42,699 nucleotides of DNA from Candidatus Oleihabitans oleiphilus (GCA_018054125.1 JAGPKD010000005.1:1-42699); one strand, 5' to 3'. Shown: positions 15,422-24,745, counted from the first letter of the stretch. Notes: generated from the sequence alone by a model not told the origin. Numbers and translations are program-made.

Positions 15422-16246
15422 TCATACTCCCGAAAAGGCACTAAATCCACCGTCAATGGGCACTATAATACCGGTTACAAAACGAGCATTATCAGAAGCC
15501 AGCCAGATGCAGGCACCTATTAAATCCTCAGGGTCTCCAAATTTACCCATGGGAGTATGGGCAATAACCAATTTTCCTCTTTGAGTTAACTGGCCATCTT
15601 CAGTAGTAAGGAGAAAGCGATTCTGATTAGTCAGGAAAAAACCAGGTGCTAAGGCATTCACTCTAATGTTAGAATTATACTGCTGAGCAAAGTGAACAGC
15701 CAGCCATTGGGTAAAATTACTGACAGCGGCTTTGGCAGCTGAATAACCAACCGTCTTGGTCAAGGGACGAAAGGCAGTCATAGAAGAAATATTAATAATA
15801 GAGCCTCCTCCTTCGTTGTTCAACATTTCCCTGCCAAACACTTGGGAAGGAAGAATGGCTCCACCAAAAAGATTTAAACCCACTACTTTTTCCAGTGCCT
15901 TAACCGGCAAATCGAAAAAGGAAAGTTCTTCTGAAGTAGTGGCTTCTTTTTGGTTGCCACCAGCAGCATTAACTAATATATCAATCTGTTTAAAATCTTT
16001 AATAATTTCTTCTTTACAAGTCTTAATTTTTTCAATATCCATTACATCCAGATAATATCCCTTACTATTAATTCCTTCCTTACTTAACTTTTCAATTAAC
16101 GGTTTGGTATCAACAATATCAGCAATAACAACATTAGCACCAGCATGGCCTAAACCTCTGGCAATTACAGAACCCAATATCCCAGCTCCACCAGTTATCA
16201 CTGCCGTTTTCCCCTTTAAGCTAAATTTTTGTAATATATCTTTCAT
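15422..16246 (-). CDS. uxuB: SDR-family D-fructuronate reductase (mannonate oxidoreductase)
   Basis: Short-chain dehydrogenase of 274 residues that reduces D-fructuronate to D-mannonate with NAD(P)H. Cofactor motif TGGAGILG (18-25), NAAGG (93-97) and catalytic S155, Y168 and K172 are all present. The extended segment AAGGNQKEATT, the AFRPLTKTVGYSAAKAA stretch and the insertion ending GQLTQRGKLVIAHTPMG match the Bacillus-type SDR UxuB rather than the long-chain E. coli enzyme. AGAGGAGG precedes the ATG, and the gene lies 64 nt after uxaE in an evident uxaC-uxaE-uxuB operon. Confidence 0.82.
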   Translation of the reverse strand: MKDILQKFSLKGKTAVITGGAGILGSVIARGLGHAGANVVIADIVDTKPLIEKLSKEGINSKGYYLDVMDIEKIKTCKEEIIKDFKQIDILVNAAGGNQKEATTSEELSFFDLPVKALEKVVGLNLFGGAILPSQVFGREMLNNEGGGSIINISSMTAFRPLTKTVGYSAAKAAVSNFTQWLAVHFAQQYNSNIRVNALAPGFFLTNQNRFLLTTEDGQLTQRGKLVIAHTPMGKFGDPEDLIGACIWLASDNARFVTGIIVPIDGGFSAFSGV

Positions 16247-16310
16247 CTGATTCCTCCTCTTATATTTTTGAATCTTATATATAATTATAGTAAAGTATTA
16301 TTTTCATTTT

Positions 16311-17816
16311 TTATAAGCTTAACAAATCTAAATGGTACTTAATATGCTGGCTAACTGCTTGATAATGCATTTTTTCATTATCAAACAATGTTTGATAAAT
16401 CCTGTCTCTAAATCTATATTCTCCTCTTTCATTCTTTTCCCTTAAAATAGAGCCATAAGTAATATGAATCAATTGTCGGGCATTGTTATTAGAAAATAAG
16501 GTTGCTAGTTCCTCATCTTTTAATCGGTCAATATCAGGTATTTTCTCTAAATTTGTGGAGAGATGGTAGGAAAAACGATCTCGCTCAAAACAAGACAGGG
16601 CAAATTTATGAATTTCCCGATATAAATCTGGTTGACACTTAGCAATAACTTTAACTGCCTCTAACCAGCTGGTCCCGGCGGTCTTAATGTGAAAGAAATT
16701 ACCTGATTCCCGGGCAAAAATGGGATATACTGAAAACTTATCGCTACCAGAATGTAAGGAAAGCTTATATCCTCCCAATTGAGAAGTAATCTGGCAATGT
16801 AATCTAAATTCTTGCTGAAAAGTATCCACCTCCCCAATATAATCAATCCCTTTTTCCCAGTCTCCCATATAATGGGGAGCCAAATTCTGAAAATCTACTC
16901 CTCTACGCTGTAATTCAGAGGCAATCCAGAGGTGAGCTAAGGGGGAGGTGGGCTGCGGTGTCTCATCTATAGATACCTCCAGTTCAAAATCCTCTTTATT
17001 TTTTTCTTTTAAAAATTGATAGCACTCAGCAACATATTCGATGGCATTGATATAAATTAATACTATTTCTGCCAGATTATCTTGCTTGAAAACCAGACTA
17101 TGCTTTCCTATTTGATATTCCTTATCAAGGTATATCTTTTCCATCTCACCTCTTTCCGGTAATCTTTGATATTCCTTTTTTAACTCCTCTCGAGTTAATT
17201 TCATAATATCATTATTAATATGGTCAGAAGGGTCCAAGGTATAAAGCTTAAATCCACAATTGATTGCTTCTTGTAGATTATCCAAATCTTTAATATGGTC
17301 GGCATCGGCGCCAAAGGGTCCCTCATGGCCGACCTCGAAACATCCCCAGAGGGCATTATCCAGTACCTTCTGTAAACTGCTTTCAGTACGGGTGATTTCT
17401 CTGGTAGATAGTTGGGCTAAGACCGGAAAAATATTCTTTCCCTGAAATGCCTGAATATGAGCCGGGGTAGCAATACCCAACCGGTCTCCAGTACCAAAGG
17501 AAGGGATAGATTTCTCCTTAGTGCAAGATGGCTTGAGATAATTCAAGAAAATTTGTAATTGAACTAAATTATCATGGGTCAAGGGGCAAATCTGAAATAA
17601 TATATTCTCATCGCTATTTATTAATTTTTCTTCCACAGCCTGAAATTTCAGCTCTTTTAACTTTTCCGGGAGACCTGCTACCGTTAGGTACTTTTTTTGC
17701 CTATCTTTCACCATAAAGAAAGAATATCCGTCCCTTTCCTTCAAAGAAAATGGATAAATTTCATATCGTTGCGCAAATATTTTCCCGAATAAATCTATAA
17801 TTCTTTCCCCTACCAT
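16311..17816 (-). CDS. uxaE: D-tagaturonate epimerase
   Basis: Interconverts D-tagaturonate and D-fructuronate, letting galacturonate enter the fructuronate-mannonate route without tagaturonate reductase. The protein has 501 residues, the usual UxaE length. Recognised by FGTGDRLGIATPAH (107-120), the metal-site-like EVGHEGPFGADADHIK segment, SIDETPQPTSPLAH and LSLHSGSDKFSVYP. The sequence LSTNLEKIPDIDRLKDEEL and the C-terminal RQLIHITYG also fit. It sits between uxaC and uxuB, exactly where the intermediate requires it. AAGGAG precedes the ATG. Assignment rests on motif memory and context. Confidence 0.8.
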   Translation of the reverse strand: MVGERIIDLFGKIFAQRYEIYPFSLKERDGYSFFMVKDRQKKYLTVAGLPEKLKELKFQAVEEKLINSDENILFQICPLTHDNLVQLQIFLNYLKPSCTKEKSIPSFGTGDRLGIATPAHIQAFQGKNIFPVLAQLSTREITRTESSLQKVLDNALWGCFEVGHEGPFGADADHIKDLDNLQEAINCGFKLYTLDPSDHINNDIMKLTREELKKEYQRLPERGEMEKIYLDKEYQIGKHSLVFKQDNLAEIVLIYINAIEYVAECYQFLKEKNKEDFELEVSIDETPQPTSPLAHLWIASELQRRGVDFQNLAPHYMGDWEKGIDYIGEVDTFQQEFRLHCQITSQLGGYKLSLHSGSDKFSVYPIFARESGNFFHIKTAGTSWLEAVKVIAKCQPDLYREIHKFALSCFERDRFSYHLSTNLEKIPDIDRLKDEELATLFSNNNARQLIHITYGSILREKNERGEYRFRDRIYQTLFDNEKMHYQAVSQHIKYHLDLLSL

Positions 17817-17889
17817 CTTTATTCTCCTTATTTATTGTTAATTATTGGAATGCATTATTTAGATAAACCGAAAACTATTATCATCAGTT

Positions 17890-19320
17890 TTATAATTGAA
17901 AAATTTTCCTTTGATTTTCTATCATCAGTCCCTTAGTAGCCCTAAAAGCTCCTTCTTTTGAAATTGCTCCAGTGGACCATAATTTACCTAATGCTCGGCA
18001 AATAACGCGGTCAAACACTTCAAAGCGACTCCCCTCAGACAATATTTTTCTTCCATCGCAAACTGGACCGGCACTGGAAGACCAGAGGGAGGCAGAGATA
18101 AGATGGAGCAAACAGTCTTCCATAATATAAATATTGTCATTCTGCCACCAGGGAAATCCGGTGTGAACACGAGGGAAGGCTCTTTCCAGCATTAAGTTGG
18201 TAGGAAAGAAGGTTTGATTCATAGAATACAAGACTAAATGCCCCTCATTTTCATCTTTCCCGCTAAAAAATTTAGATAAAAGTGGTCTTAAATTTTCCAC
18301 CACATTGATATGGTCTGCCGCCACATCACCACCTACATCTGGACCCCACTGGCTGAATAAATATTGGTTGGCATTTCTTACTGCCCCATAATGAATTTGA
18401 GTAACCATTCCCTGCTCTTGATTCATAGCACAAAATTGATGCATCAGGTAAGAAATAAATTCTTTTGTTTCATGGGCATAGATACTGAAAGATTTCTTTT
18501 GCTCATATGCCTCTTGAAAAATTTGTTCAGCCCTTTTTTGCTCTACTTCCAAACCATATGGTTCTAATAAACCGTGGTCACTAGCGCGAGCACCCATCTT
18601 AGCAAAATAAGCATGTCTTTCTCTTAATCCCTCCGCCAGTCCATTTAGAGCAACATCCTGACCGGTAAGCTGACAGATTTTTTCCACATTGTTTCTCCAT
18701 TTCGAATCAAATATATTACCATAGGCATCCGGGCGAAAGGTAGGAAGAAATTTAATCCAGGGTATCTCTCGGGACTGTTCATGGTAGTGCAAATCATCAC
18801 AGGGATCATCTGTAGTACAAATTAGTCGAGCATTCGCTCTTCTTAATATGTTCTGTGGTAAAAATGATTCTTTTTGTAATTGCTCTTTAGTTCTCTGCCA
18901 GATCTGCTCTCCAGTCTTTTCACTTACTAAATCTTCAATATCAAACATTCTTTTTAAATCAAGATGCATCCACTGGTGAACATGATTCCCCTCCATATGG
19001 GGAAATACTCTTGCCAGTGCCATCCATTTCTCAAAATCAGAAACATCACTATCTCGGGCAAAGGATTGAGAAAAACCATCCAGTTTAGCAGCCAGCTGAA
19101 TGATATAATGGTCATTGTTCTTATATTCTTCTTTATCCTCCAGAACCTCTGCCCTCCAGATATTGGGAAATGGTTTGTTTTCAATAATTTGCCTTAAATT
19201 ATGATGAGTATGAACATCAACAATGCCTTCCTTTTCCCGTAAGGGAATGGCGCATTCAAAATAAAGTTCTTGTGCCTCTTTGTTATCTAACAACCAATTC
19301 TTTCCTAAATATTCACCCAT
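17890..19320 (-). CDS. uxaC: Glucuronate/galacturonate isomerase
   Basis: Amidohydrolase-fold uronate isomerase, 476 residues, converting D-glucuronate to fructuronate and D-galacturonate to tagaturonate. The signature metal site is VDVHTHHN (34-41), and LICTTDDPCDDLHYH is the family hallmark. Also seen are FKxMGARASDHGL (FAKMGARASDHGL) and the WSSSAGPVCDGRKI segment near the end. GGAGG is 14 nt before the ATG, and a two-codon ATG-AAC-TAA lies in between (19324-19332), an odd arrangement for the first gene of the operon. A promoter lies just upstream at 19349-19377. Confidence 0.88.
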   Translation of the reverse strand: MGEYLGKNWLLDNKEAQELYFECAIPLREKEGIVDVHTHHNLRQIIENKPFPNIWRAEVLEDKEEYKNNDHYIIQLAAKLDGFSQSFARDSDVSDFEKWMALARVFPHMEGNHVHQWMHLDLKRMFDIEDLVSEKTGEQIWQRTKEQLQKESFLPQNILRRANARLICTTDDPCDDLHYHEQSREIPWIKFLPTFRPDAYGNIFDSKWRNNVEKICQLTGQDVALNGLAEGLRERHAYFAKMGARASDHGLLEPYGLEVEQKRAEQIFQEAYEQKKSFSIYAHETKEFISYLMHQFCAMNQEQGMVTQIHYGAVRNANQYLFSQWGPDVGGDVAADHINVVENLRPLLSKFFSGKDENEGHLVLYSMNQTFFPTNLMLERAFPRVHTGFPWWQNDNIYIMEDCLLHLISASLWSSSAGPVCDGRKILSEGSRFEVFDRVICRALGKLWSTGAISKEGAFRATKGLMIENQRKIFQL

Positions 19321-19348
19321 TAGTTAGTTCATAACCTCCTTAAAATTA

Positions 19349-19377
19349 ATTCTATCAAAATAATTGTTCAATCTCAA
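19349..19377 (-). promoter_or_regulatory. Putative sigma-A promoter of uxaC-uxaE-uxuB
   Basis: On the minus strand TTGAGA (19372-19377) and TAGAAT (19349-19354) are 17 bases apart, which would start transcription about 20 nt before the uxaC start codon. It lacks the operator found at the three IclR-type promoters, so this operon may be controlled differently or receive read-through from the tct operon. Confidence 0.5.
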
Positions 19378-19466
19378 AAAATATTATTTTGTTATCATTT
19401 TTTTAATATATATCTTTTCTATTTAAAAAATTTAGATTGGAATTTGGAATTTAACCAATTTCCACT

Positions 19467-20948
19467 TTATTTTTTGGGTACTGGAAACTGCCTCTTCAAA
19501 GAATATAAGAGGGAAAGAATAGAAATGACGTAGAAAAAGATAGCAATGGGGGATTGAAAAAGTACTCGCCAATTTCCATGTGAAATAATTAAGGCTCTGC
19601 CAAGCTCATCTTCCACAATGGGACCTAATATTACGCCTAAAACAACAGGAGCTACTGGAAAATCATTTTTCCTCATAATATATCCGATAATCCCAAAAAC
19701 CAGGGCAATTAACATATCATAAACAGTATTGCTTAAGGAAAAGGCTCCTAAAAAGCACAGGACAAATATTACCGGGAAAAGGATAGAATCCGGTGTTTTT
19801 AAAACTTTGGGAAACAACCTTACACATAATAATCCCAGGATCAGAAATACAACATTGGCTAAAAACATACCGGCAAAAATAGGATTAATAATTTCAGGAT
19901 GCTCTTTAAACAACAGAGGTCCAGGCCTAATACCTATCAGAATTAAAGCACCCAGCATCACTGCAGTTACCGCATCTCCAGGGATACCAAGAGATAAAAG
20001 TGGTACCATTGCCCCACCAGTAGTACCATTATTTGCTGCCTCTGGTGCTGCAACACCTAATATATTCCCTTTACCAAACGATTCCGGATCTTTTGACCAT
20101 CTTTTTACTTCGTTATAAGCTAAAAATGAGGCTATGGTTCCTCCGGTCCCTGGAACAATACCGATGAATACTCCCAGAAAAGAGGAAGGAATAATAACGG
20201 TTAACAATCTTTTAAACTCTTGAAAAGAGGGTAAAACATTGGTTATCTTCTGTTCGGGATGGATGACTCTTTCTTTTAATATTTGATTTTCAAACTGGAT
20301 AAAAACTTCTGATACGGCAAATAGACCAACCAGAACAGGCAAAGTAGAAAATCCTCTCATTAAATTAGGGATATTAAAAGAAAAACGTGCATATCCAGTG
20401 ACTGGATCAAGCCCAACAGTAGCTACCAATAGCCCAAAAAATCCGGCAATCAAGCCTTTCACCAAAGATTTTCCGGCAACACTGGCAATAATGGTCAGGC
20501 CAAATATCATCAGAGCAAAATACTCCTCTGGCCCAAATTTAAGAGCAATCCTGGCTAATTGCGGAGCGATAAACATTAAACAAAAAGTAGAAATAAGGCC
20601 TCCTATTGCGGAAGCAATGGTAGCGACTCCAATTGCCTTTCCAGCTTCTCCTTTCAGAGCTAAGGGGTATCCATCAAACACTGTTGCCGCCGCTGATGGA
20701 GTACCGGGTGTGGAGATAAGAATTGCTGATATTGAACCACCATACATTGATCCGCAGAACATTCCACAAAGCATATTTATCGCTGTGGGTGGGTCTAAAT
20801 AATAAACAAAAGGCAGAAGCAATATTATTCCAACCGAACCTGTTAATCCAGGAATGGCACCTACTATAATTCCACCTACTACTCCAAACAAAAGAAACAA
20901 GAAACGCGAAGGATGTAAAACATATAAAAAACCTTCAATAATTGACAA
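19467..20948 (-). CDS. tctA: Tripartite tricarboxylate transporter, large membrane subunit TctA
   Basis: Inner-membrane permease, 493 residues with about 10-12 spans, the normal size for TctA. The N-terminal GAIPGLTGSVGIILLLPF (about 31-48) and CGSMYGGSISAILISTPGTP blocks are diagnostic; the second half repeats the pattern (IGIVPGTGGTIASFLAYNEVKR, GGAMVPLLSLGIPGDAVTAV). The start is TTG at 20948 with GGAGA 8 nt upstream. With TctB and TctC it imports carboxylates using the ion gradient; a hexuronate or aldarate is plausible here. Confidence 0.92.
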   Translation of the reverse strand: MSIIEGFLYVLHPSRFLFLLFGVVGGIIVGAIPGLTGSVGIILLLPFVYYLDPPTAINMLCGMFCGSMYGGSISAILISTPGTPSAAATVFDGYPLALKGEAGKAIGVATIASAIGGLISTFCLMFIAPQLARIALKFGPEEYFALMIFGLTIIASVAGKSLVKGLIAGFFGLLVATVGLDPVTGYARFSFNIPNLMRGFSTLPVLVGLFAVSEVFIQFENQILKERVIHPEQKITNVLPSFQEFKRLLTVIIPSSFLGVFIGIVPGTGGTIASFLAYNEVKRWSKDPESFGKGNILGVAAPEAANNGTTGGAMVPLLSLGIPGDAVTAVMLGALILIGIRPGPLLFKEHPEIINPIFAGMFLANVVFLILGLLCVRLFPKVLKTPDSILFPVIFVLCFLGAFSLSNTVYDMLIALVFGIIGYIMRKNDFPVAPVVLGVILGPIVEDELGRALIISHGNWRVLFQSPIAIFFYVISILSLLYSLKRQFPVPKK

Positions 20949-20976
20949 CTTTTGTTTCTCCTTTCCGGAAAATCAT

Positions 20977-21441
20977 CTAAAACAGAGCAAAACGAGGAAG
21001 AGGAATTTTAAATACCATCTTAAATACCACATACAGTACAATCGTAGTAGTTATTGATACCACTAGAATCCGGATAATTCTCTTTTCCTTAAAAAGTACC
21101 ATATTACCTGCCACAAAGAGAGGTGTAGTATATAAATAACCTAGCTTGGTAATAAACCTGGTATACAAAAAAGCCAAGGATATCATTAATATTAATTTAA
21201 ATATAAAAACTTTATTGAGTTTCAGTTTTTCTTTACTCTCCCTAGAAGCGTCTTTAGTAATTCCTTTTACTCCTTGTATTAAAAGGATTAAAGAAAGTAT
21301 CATCAGACTGACACTGACAAAACGCGGAAAGGCAGTCGGTGCCAGGGCAACAGTTTGATGAGGGAATTGAAAGGTCAAGGAAAAAAACACTATGGATATA
21401 ATTATTAAAATAATGCTTAGAATAATTTCTTTTTTCCCCAT
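20977..21441 (-). CDS. tctB: Tripartite tricarboxylate transporter, small membrane subunit TctB
   Basis: A 154-residue membrane protein with four or five hydrophobic spans, placed between tctC and tctA as usual. TctB proteins are recognised mainly by size, topology and place; the FPHQTVALAPTAFPRFV segment after the first span (reading P-T-x-FP-R) is the most conserved part. A hairpin precedes it (21461-21506) and AAGGAT is its ribosome-binding site. Confidence 0.85.
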   Translation of the reverse strand: MGKKEIILSIILIIISIVFFSLTFQFPHQTVALAPTAFPRFVSVSLMILSLILLIQGVKGITKDASRESKEKLKLNKVFIFKLILMISLAFLYTRFITKLGYLYTTPLFVAGNMVLFKEKRIIRILVVSITTTIVLYVVFKMVFKIPLPRFALF

Positions 21442-21460
21442 TTAAAATCCTTTTTTTAAA

Positions 21461-21506
21461 AGATAGAGGGGTATAGCTTATATAACTAAGTACAGCCCCT
21501 CTATCT
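21461..21506 (-). terminator. Intercistronic hairpin between tctC and tctB
   Basis: Perfect 11-bp arms AGATAGAGGGG and CCCCTCTATCT close a 24-nt loop; on the minus strand TTTTAAAAAAAGG follows. A second AGATAGAG copy on the 5' side gives an alternative pairing register. This is the same position, immediately after a binding-protein gene, as the hairpins at 1276-1320 and 30047-30098, and it probably lowers tctB/tctA expression relative to tctC. Confidence 0.65.
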
Positions 21507-21524
21507 CTCTATCTTTTAGATTAA

Positions 21525-22514
21525 TTATTTATACTTATCCCCTAGTTTATTAGCTATTATTAAATCTTTATAGAATTTATCTTGCTCTTCAACCCATTTT
21601 GTAAACTCTTCTGTCCCTTTATAATCAAGAAGTACCCCGGCCTGTTTGGCAAGCACTATAAAATCTGGATCTTCCATAGTAGCTTTAAAGGCATCATGAA
21701 TAATTTTTATTCTAGCCGGATCAGTACCCTTAGGAGCTGCCAGGCCTCTCCATTGTCCTAAGGTAAAATCAACGCCTTGTTCTTTGGCAGTAGGAACATC
21801 CGGAAAGTCTTCCAGTCTATTTTCTGAGAAAACCGCTACACATCTTAAATCTCCCGATTGTAATTGTGATACACCTTCTGGTGGAGAACAAATTACTGAA
21901 TCAACATGTCCACCCATAGCACCAACCAGAGCTGGACCACCACCCTGATAGGGAACGTGGTTAAAACTAACTCCTGCTACCTTCTCAAAGGCCAAGGCAA
22001 TCATATGAGTACCCCCACCAGCGCCGGCATTACCCATAGTAACATTACCAGGCTGTTTCTTGGCAGCATCAAGAAATTCGGTTAAGTTCTGATAAGGTGA
22101 ATCTTTGGGTACTAAAATCCAGCAAGGTGCATTGGTGAGATTAATGATGGGATCAAAGGTTTTATAATCATAAGGGGTAACACTCATATGGGTTTTAGTG
22201 ATGGAAGGAGTAGCCCAGGCTACGATATAATATCCATCAGGCTTTTTAGTCATCGCCTCTGCATATCCAGGAACGGCGCCTCCACCTGGTATATTGATAA
22301 TAACCACAGGCACTTTTAAGTATTTAGGTAAAACAGACAAAAAGGTTCTAAAAGATATATCGGTAGCGCCTCCCACAGACCAGGGAATCATCAATTCTAT
22401 TTCTCGAGATGGGAATTCTTCTTGAGCAAAAACCCCAGGTAGAATAAACATAGAGCAAAACAAAAGTAAAATTATAGACACTATTAAGGTTTTACCTTTA
22501 GTAAATACTTTCAT
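21525..22514 (-). CDS. tctC: Tripartite tricarboxylate transporter binding protein TctC (Bug family)
   Basis: Secreted solute-binding protein of 329 residues with a signal peptide ([20 protein letters not shown], cleavage near VFAQ). The mature protein opens [19 protein letters not shown], the Bug-family start in which the P-W-x-x-GG loop contacts the ligand carboxylate. [14 protein letters not shown] and the later [15 protein letters not shown] and [13 protein letters not shown] are further family blocks. It follows the M24-like gene by 31 nt. Confidence 0.92.
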   Translation of the reverse strand: MKVFTKGKTLIVSIILLLFCSMFILPGVFAQEEFPSREIELMIPWSVGGATDISFRTFLSVLPKYLKVPVVIINIPGGGAVPGYAEAMTKKPDGYYIVAWATPSITKTHMSVTPYDYKTFDPIINLTNAPCWILVPKDSPYQNLTEFLDAAKKQPGNVTMGNAGAGGGTHMIALAFEKVAGVSFNHVPYQGGGPALVGAMGGHVDSVICSPPEGVSQLQSGDLRCVAVFSENRLEDFPDVPTAKEQGVDFTLGQWRGLAAPKGTDPARIKIIHDAFKATMEDPDFIVLAKQAGVLLDYKGTEEFTKWVEEQDKFYKDLIIANKLGDKYK

Positions 22515-22545
22515 TTTAATTCATATCTCCTTTCTAACTTTTTTC

Positions 22546-23649
22546 TTATTTAACAAGAATATCTGGTCTGATAAAGGTATACTCACCTCCTTTTATTTCT
22601 AATGTCGGGAAAATTACCGGTTTAGACAAAATTATCGGGCCATTTGAAGTAGCTAACATGGTATCTTCGCTCTTGCTGCCAGTAAGGGAAGGGTTCCAGG
22701 CAAATCCCTGGTTTTCTTGAACAATTTCATTAGTTTGAAAGTTTACCTTATAATCTCTACCAGTATAACCGATAGCCCCTCCTTGATGATGAAGCTGATA
22801 TTCTTCTGGATACCCCATTTCCTCATATGCCTCTATCCCTTTTTTGAATGCTTCTATAACTGGCTTCCCGGGTAGGGTATTAGCCATCAAAACACAGTCA
22901 ATGTAGACATTGGCATTGTATTTCTTTCTCAATTCTTCGGGTATTTTACCAAATTGAACAAATCTGGTAAGAGAAATAATCAACCCCCATTTTCGAGCAT
23001 TAACACAGAGCATTGCTCTTTTTTCAATCTTCTTTTCGGTAGCAAGAGGATGTCTGAAATAAGAAATTCTTTCATCTGCAGCACAGAAAATAGTGATATA
23101 ATCTAAGCGATTAGACCACAATCTCTCCGTGAGTCTTCCCACCACTTCACACTCCTTATCACCTGGTTTTATAGTTTGAGTAGTTTCCTCAATAGCTTTG
23201 GAAGTAAGATAACCGACTTCTTTATATCTTTCCACTTCCCAGGGGGTAAGAGAATAACGAAGAGGATTTAAATCTTTTGAAATATTCTCTGTTCCTGGAA
23301 ATTCACAATCGCAGCCAATCTTCCCACCTTTAACAATATCCTCTATGATTTTACCTTCATAATCTTCATACCATTTAAATGATTTAATTTTATAACCCTG
23401 TTCTGAAAGTTTCTCTTCTTTTTCCATCCGTGTTGCTTCAATATTGTTACAGATTACGTATTCATCATCTGGAGTAATCAGGATAGAGGAAGCCCCCATT
23501 TCAGTGGCAATGCTGACATAATTTATACCACCACCGGTAATCCAGGAAAAATTGCATTGTTTCTTCAATAAAATAGCATCAAGATTTAAATTACTCATTA
23601 AAGTCCTGATTCTTTTTTTCTTCTCATCTATTTCAGACCAATTTACCAT
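22546..23649 (-). CDS. M24 (creatinase/aminopeptidase P fold) protein lacking the metal-binding aspartates
   Basis: A 367-residue pita-bread protein with a creatinase N-terminal domain (about 10-135) and an M24 domain after it. The active-site His region HHQGGAIGYTGRDY (287-300) and the late Glu (GSKSEDTML) are kept. The stretch that normally supplies two metal aspartates reads CVNARKWGLIISLTRFVQFG (215-234), with N and S in their place, and other ligands also differ. It is therefore likely metal-independent, as in creatinase, and may hydrolyse a C-N or C-S/O bond of the transported acid rather than Xaa-Pro peptides. It lies between an orphan TRAP binding protein and tctC in one operon. Confidence 0.78.
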   Translation of the reverse strand: MVNWSEIDEKKKRIRTLMSNLNLDAILLKKQCNFSWITGGGINYVSIATEMGASSILITPDDEYVICNNIEATRMEKEEKLSEQGYKIKSFKWYEDYEGKIIEDIVKGGKIGCDCEFPGTENISKDLNPLRYSLTPWEVERYKEVGYLTSKAIEETTQTIKPGDKECEVVGRLTERLWSNRLDYITIFCAADERISYFRHPLATEKKIEKRAMLCVNARKWGLIISLTRFVQFGKIPEELRKKYNANVYIDCVLMANTLPGKPVIEAFKKGIEAYEEMGYPEEYQLHHQGGAIGYTGRDYKVNFQTNEIVQENQGFAWNPSLTGSKSEDTMLATSNGPIILSKPVIFPTLEIKGGEYTFIRPDILVK

Positions 23650-23674
23650 ATCATCTTCTCCTGAAATTTATTCA

Positions 23675-24646
23675 TCACTGAGCCAGTACTTCTTCCCAGG
23701 TAGTTACTGGCCATTCAGTCCTGAACAACTCTTCCACTGCTGGCTTCCCTTTCTCACGGAAGGCATCGGCATCGGGAATTACCACCTGCATACCTTTTTT
23801 CTGAAGATCAATGAGCATACCCGTTTCACCTTTCTTAATCTTCTCATTAGCCCAATTGGTAGCTTCCTTTACGGTCTTTATGATTAGCTCTTGATGGTTT
23901 TCGGATAAACTTTCGAAAAAGCTCTTATTAATAAGTATTCCACCAGTTTGGACTAAATGATTGGTGATAGTAAGATGACTTTGCACTTCATTTAGTTTGA
24001 AAGAAACAATCTGAGGTAAATCGCCCTCTGATGCATCTGCCGTTCCCTCTTTTAAGGAATTATAGAGATCGGGCAAAGGTATAGGTACAGGGTCAGCACC
24101 AATTTCTTCCCAGACTGCAATCCAGGTTTTTACTGTGGGTAATCTGAGTTTCAACATATAAACATCTTCTGGTGTATAAATGGGTTTGTTGGAGGTGGTT
24201 TGACGAAGTCCTCGGTATACTATTCCCAGGTAAATCATATTACCATTTTCTTCTACGAGTTCTCTTGCCTTTATACCTAAGGGGGATTCCCAAACTCTCA
24301 TGAAATGGTCAAAATCTTTCATTACATAGGGAGCATTGAAAAAGAAATACTGAGAGGCTGAGACTTCCAGTGGTCTACCCCCGGTTGCCTGCATTTCAAC
24401 CTTTCCTTCACTACACCAGTCATTAACTTCTTCTTCTGAACCTAATGCCGGTTGAACCTGGACTTCGATTTCGCCTCCGCTTTCTTTCTCTACCAGTTCC
24501 TTAAATTTTTCACCGGCGTCTACTAAAATATGACCAACCTCAAAAGGACTAGCCAGACGAATAGTGGTTTTACTTTCTGCTGCCTGAACCGCCATAGTAA
24601 AGACTAGACAAAAAATAAATATTACAGAACATAATTTTTTAAACAT
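23675..24646 (-). CDS. TRAP transporter solute-binding protein DctP, orphan (dctP1)
   Basis: Secreted TRAP-type binding protein of 323 residues with a signal peptide (FKKLCSVIFIFCLVFTMAV, cleavage after QAA). Family blocks are SNKPIYTPEDVYMLKLRLP with the ligand-carboxylate arginine R168, and the PVPIPLPDLYNSLKEGTADASEG segment. No DctQ or DctM gene accompanies it; the next genes are the M24-like protein and tctCBA. It is the first gene after a strong IclR-operator promoter, with a leader of about 245 nt. It may lend specificity to a TRAP membrane pair encoded elsewhere (28.1-29.9 or 37.5-39.3 kb) or act as a sensor. Confidence 0.85.
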   Translation of the reverse strand: MFKKLCSVIFIFCLVFTMAVQAAESKTTIRLASPFEVGHILVDAGEKFKELVEKESGGEIEVQVQPALGSEEEVNDWCSEGKVEMQATGGRPLEVSASQYFFFNAPYVMKDFDHFMRVWESPLGIKARELVEENGNMIYLGIVYRGLRQTTSNKPIYTPEDVYMLKLRLPTVKTWIAVWEEIGADPVPIPLPDLYNSLKEGTADASEGDLPQIVSFKLNEVQSHLTITNHLVQTGGILINKSFFESLSENHQELIIKTVKEATNWANEKIKKGETGMLIDLQKKGMQVVIPDADAFREKGKPAVEELFRTEWPVTTWEEVLAQ

Positions 24647-24736
24647 TTTTAAACCTCTCTTTTAAATAAATTTAAAAATCTCATTCTGTCCCATATTCAA
24701 GTTGGCTGATATTTAGTTAGATTGTATTTTTGCTTA

Positions 24737-24745
24737 CACCTCCTT
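24737..24745 (-). promoter_or_regulatory. Orphan Shine-Dalgarno-like motif in the dctP1 leader
   Basis: AAGGAGGTG on the minus strand is a 9-base match to the anti-SD core, 90 nt before the dctP1 start. No ATG, GTG or TTG stands at a usable distance after it. It may act as a STAB-SD-like mRNA stabiliser. Confidence 0.4.

Noticed and set aside
20398-20802. 134-codon open frame antisense to tctA
   Set aside because: Third-position shadow of a conserved membrane gene; no ribosome-binding site and low-complexity composition.
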